From Cymbomonas tetramitiformis (taxonomy: Eukaryota > Chlorophyta > Pyramimonadophyceae > Pyramimonadales > Pyramimonadaceae), in NCBI GenBank assembly GCA_001247695.2, contig LGRX02034765.1:1-64000 (forward strand): a DNA stretch of 64,000 nt, read 5' to 3'. Position 1 is the stretch's first letter, and each line of letters opens with the position of its first letter. The notes below the pieces were generated by a model. It ran no database searches and was not told the origin of the DNA. It was given only the letters and a program-made list of their open reading frames with translations. Made by a program: the position numbers and the translations under genes. Shown one piece after another: positions 63,362 through 64,000 of the stretch.

Positions 63362-64000
63362 TTTCAGGAGTGGTTGCCCCACTGAATAGTGAGGTGCAAC
63401 ACTGAATAGTGCTGCTACACTGAATAGTGCGTTTGTGTCGTGACCTGGAATTTCCAGGAGTGGTTCAGGGAACATATCAAACTTTTATGTCGTACGGCCA
63501 ACACTCAAAATTTCCATCGGCCAAGTTTCGGCCATCTCGGCCAAAATCTAAAATTGCCCGCCGCAGGCGCAAAATGTTAATTTTAATTATGACAATATCG
63601 TAAAAATCGCACAATTTCGGGAAAATTTTCATATTTTTACATACTTCGTCTCGGCCGATAAGCAAAAGCACCCTCGGCCAAACCTCGGCCACAGCCTTCG
63701 TCGTACGGCCACAGACCGGCCATAGGAGGTTGATATGTTCCCTGGAGTGGTTGCCCCACCGAATAGCGAGGTGCAACACTGAATAGTGCTGCTACACTGA
63801 ATAGTGCGTTGTGTTGTGACCTGGAATTTCCAGGAGTGGTTGCCCCACTGAATAGTGTTGTATTGTGACTGGAATTTCCAGGAGTGGTTGCCCTTGCTTT
63901 GAATAGTAAGTTGCAACAACGAATGTGTGAGGTGCAACAGCGAGTGGTGAGGTGCTGCAACGAATGAAGATGTTTGCTACAGCGAATAGTGCGTTGTGTG
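63362..64000. repeat. GAATAGT minisatellite, about 100-bp higher-order unit
   Basis: Units of CACTGAATAGTG spaced by GAGGTGCAA or CTGCTA, closed by CCTGGAATTTCCAGGAGTGG, occur on both sides of MITE copy C and continue to the window end, where they are more diverged. The CCTGGAATTTCCAGG block is itself nearly palindromic. Confidence 0.85.
63466..63744. mobile_element. hAT-type MITE, copy C (279 bp)
   Basis: Perfect 15-bp inverted ends CAGGGAACATATCAA, exact 8-bp target duplication GAGTGGTT (63458-63465, 63745-63752). The core (GCCCGCCGCAGGCGCAAAAT, then AATATCGTAAAAATCGC) matches copies A and B, but the subterminal parts differ (CGGCCAA repeats rather than GGGCCGG). Confidence 0.92.

Overview
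The window reads as nuclear DNA of a eukaryote, most likely an alga or related protist with a large, repeat-rich genome. Evidence: spliceosomal introns (GT-AG and one apparent GC-AG), eukaryotic transposon superfamilies (CACTA/EnSpm, Mutator-like, hAT-type MITEs, Ty3/gypsy), a PHD finger, a MYND finger, a chromodomain-like segment, and fibre-like genes of the kind carried by algal giant viruses and polinton-like viruses. The species cannot be named from the sequence. Almost everything here is mobile or repetitive; the only clear host-type gene is a chymotrypsin-fold serine protease.

Layout. 0-8 kb: a 23-bp minisatellite and decayed minus-strand genes, including an HUH Rep-like gene (2.7-3.65 kb). 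8.3-10.3 kb: the 3' end of a minus-strand retroelement carrying a chromodomain-like segment and a cytosine-C5 methyltransferase. 10.3-12.05 kb: two viral fibre-like genes; 933 bp of this recurs at 40.06-41.01 kb. 12.8-17.9 kb: tandem repeats, a coiled-coil ORF, fold-back elements and hAT-MITE copy A. 18.1-30.4 kb: the serine protease gene, split exactly by an 11,056-bp CACTA element (18359-29414) with 3-bp GCT duplications. That element carries an eight-exon transposase (+), a four-exon accessory gene (-) and thousands of bases of degenerate CGTATGGAC-type repeats at both ends and inside introns. 31.25-38.24 kb: a 7-kb Mutator-like element with about 100-bp inverted repeats and an 11-bp target duplication. 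It carries a SWIM+PHD transposase, a gene that appears to join a methyltransferase-like domain to a TET/JBP-like dioxygenase, and a PIP-box protein. 41.8-45.5 kb: a multi-exon minus-strand gene with a ParB-like exon and a beta-class DNA methyltransferase fold. 46-50.8 kb: a MYND exon and a 3.4-kb repeat-protein ORF. 53.9-56.7 kb: two inverted copies of the DNMT C-terminus, one fused to a long repeat domain that is interrupted by MITE copy B. 56.8-61.6 kb: a broken Ty3/gypsy element whose pol contains an adenine-type methyltransferase domain between RNase H and integrase. 61.6-64 kb: tandem repeats and MITE copy C.

Common thread. At least four unrelated families of DNA-modification enzyme (C5-MTase, N6-type MTase inside pol, MTase-like plus TET/JBP-like dioxygenase, ParB plus beta-class MTase) lie in this one window, at least three of them inside mobile elements. 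The simplest reading is that these transposons repeatedly acquired enzymes that write, bind or erase base modifications.
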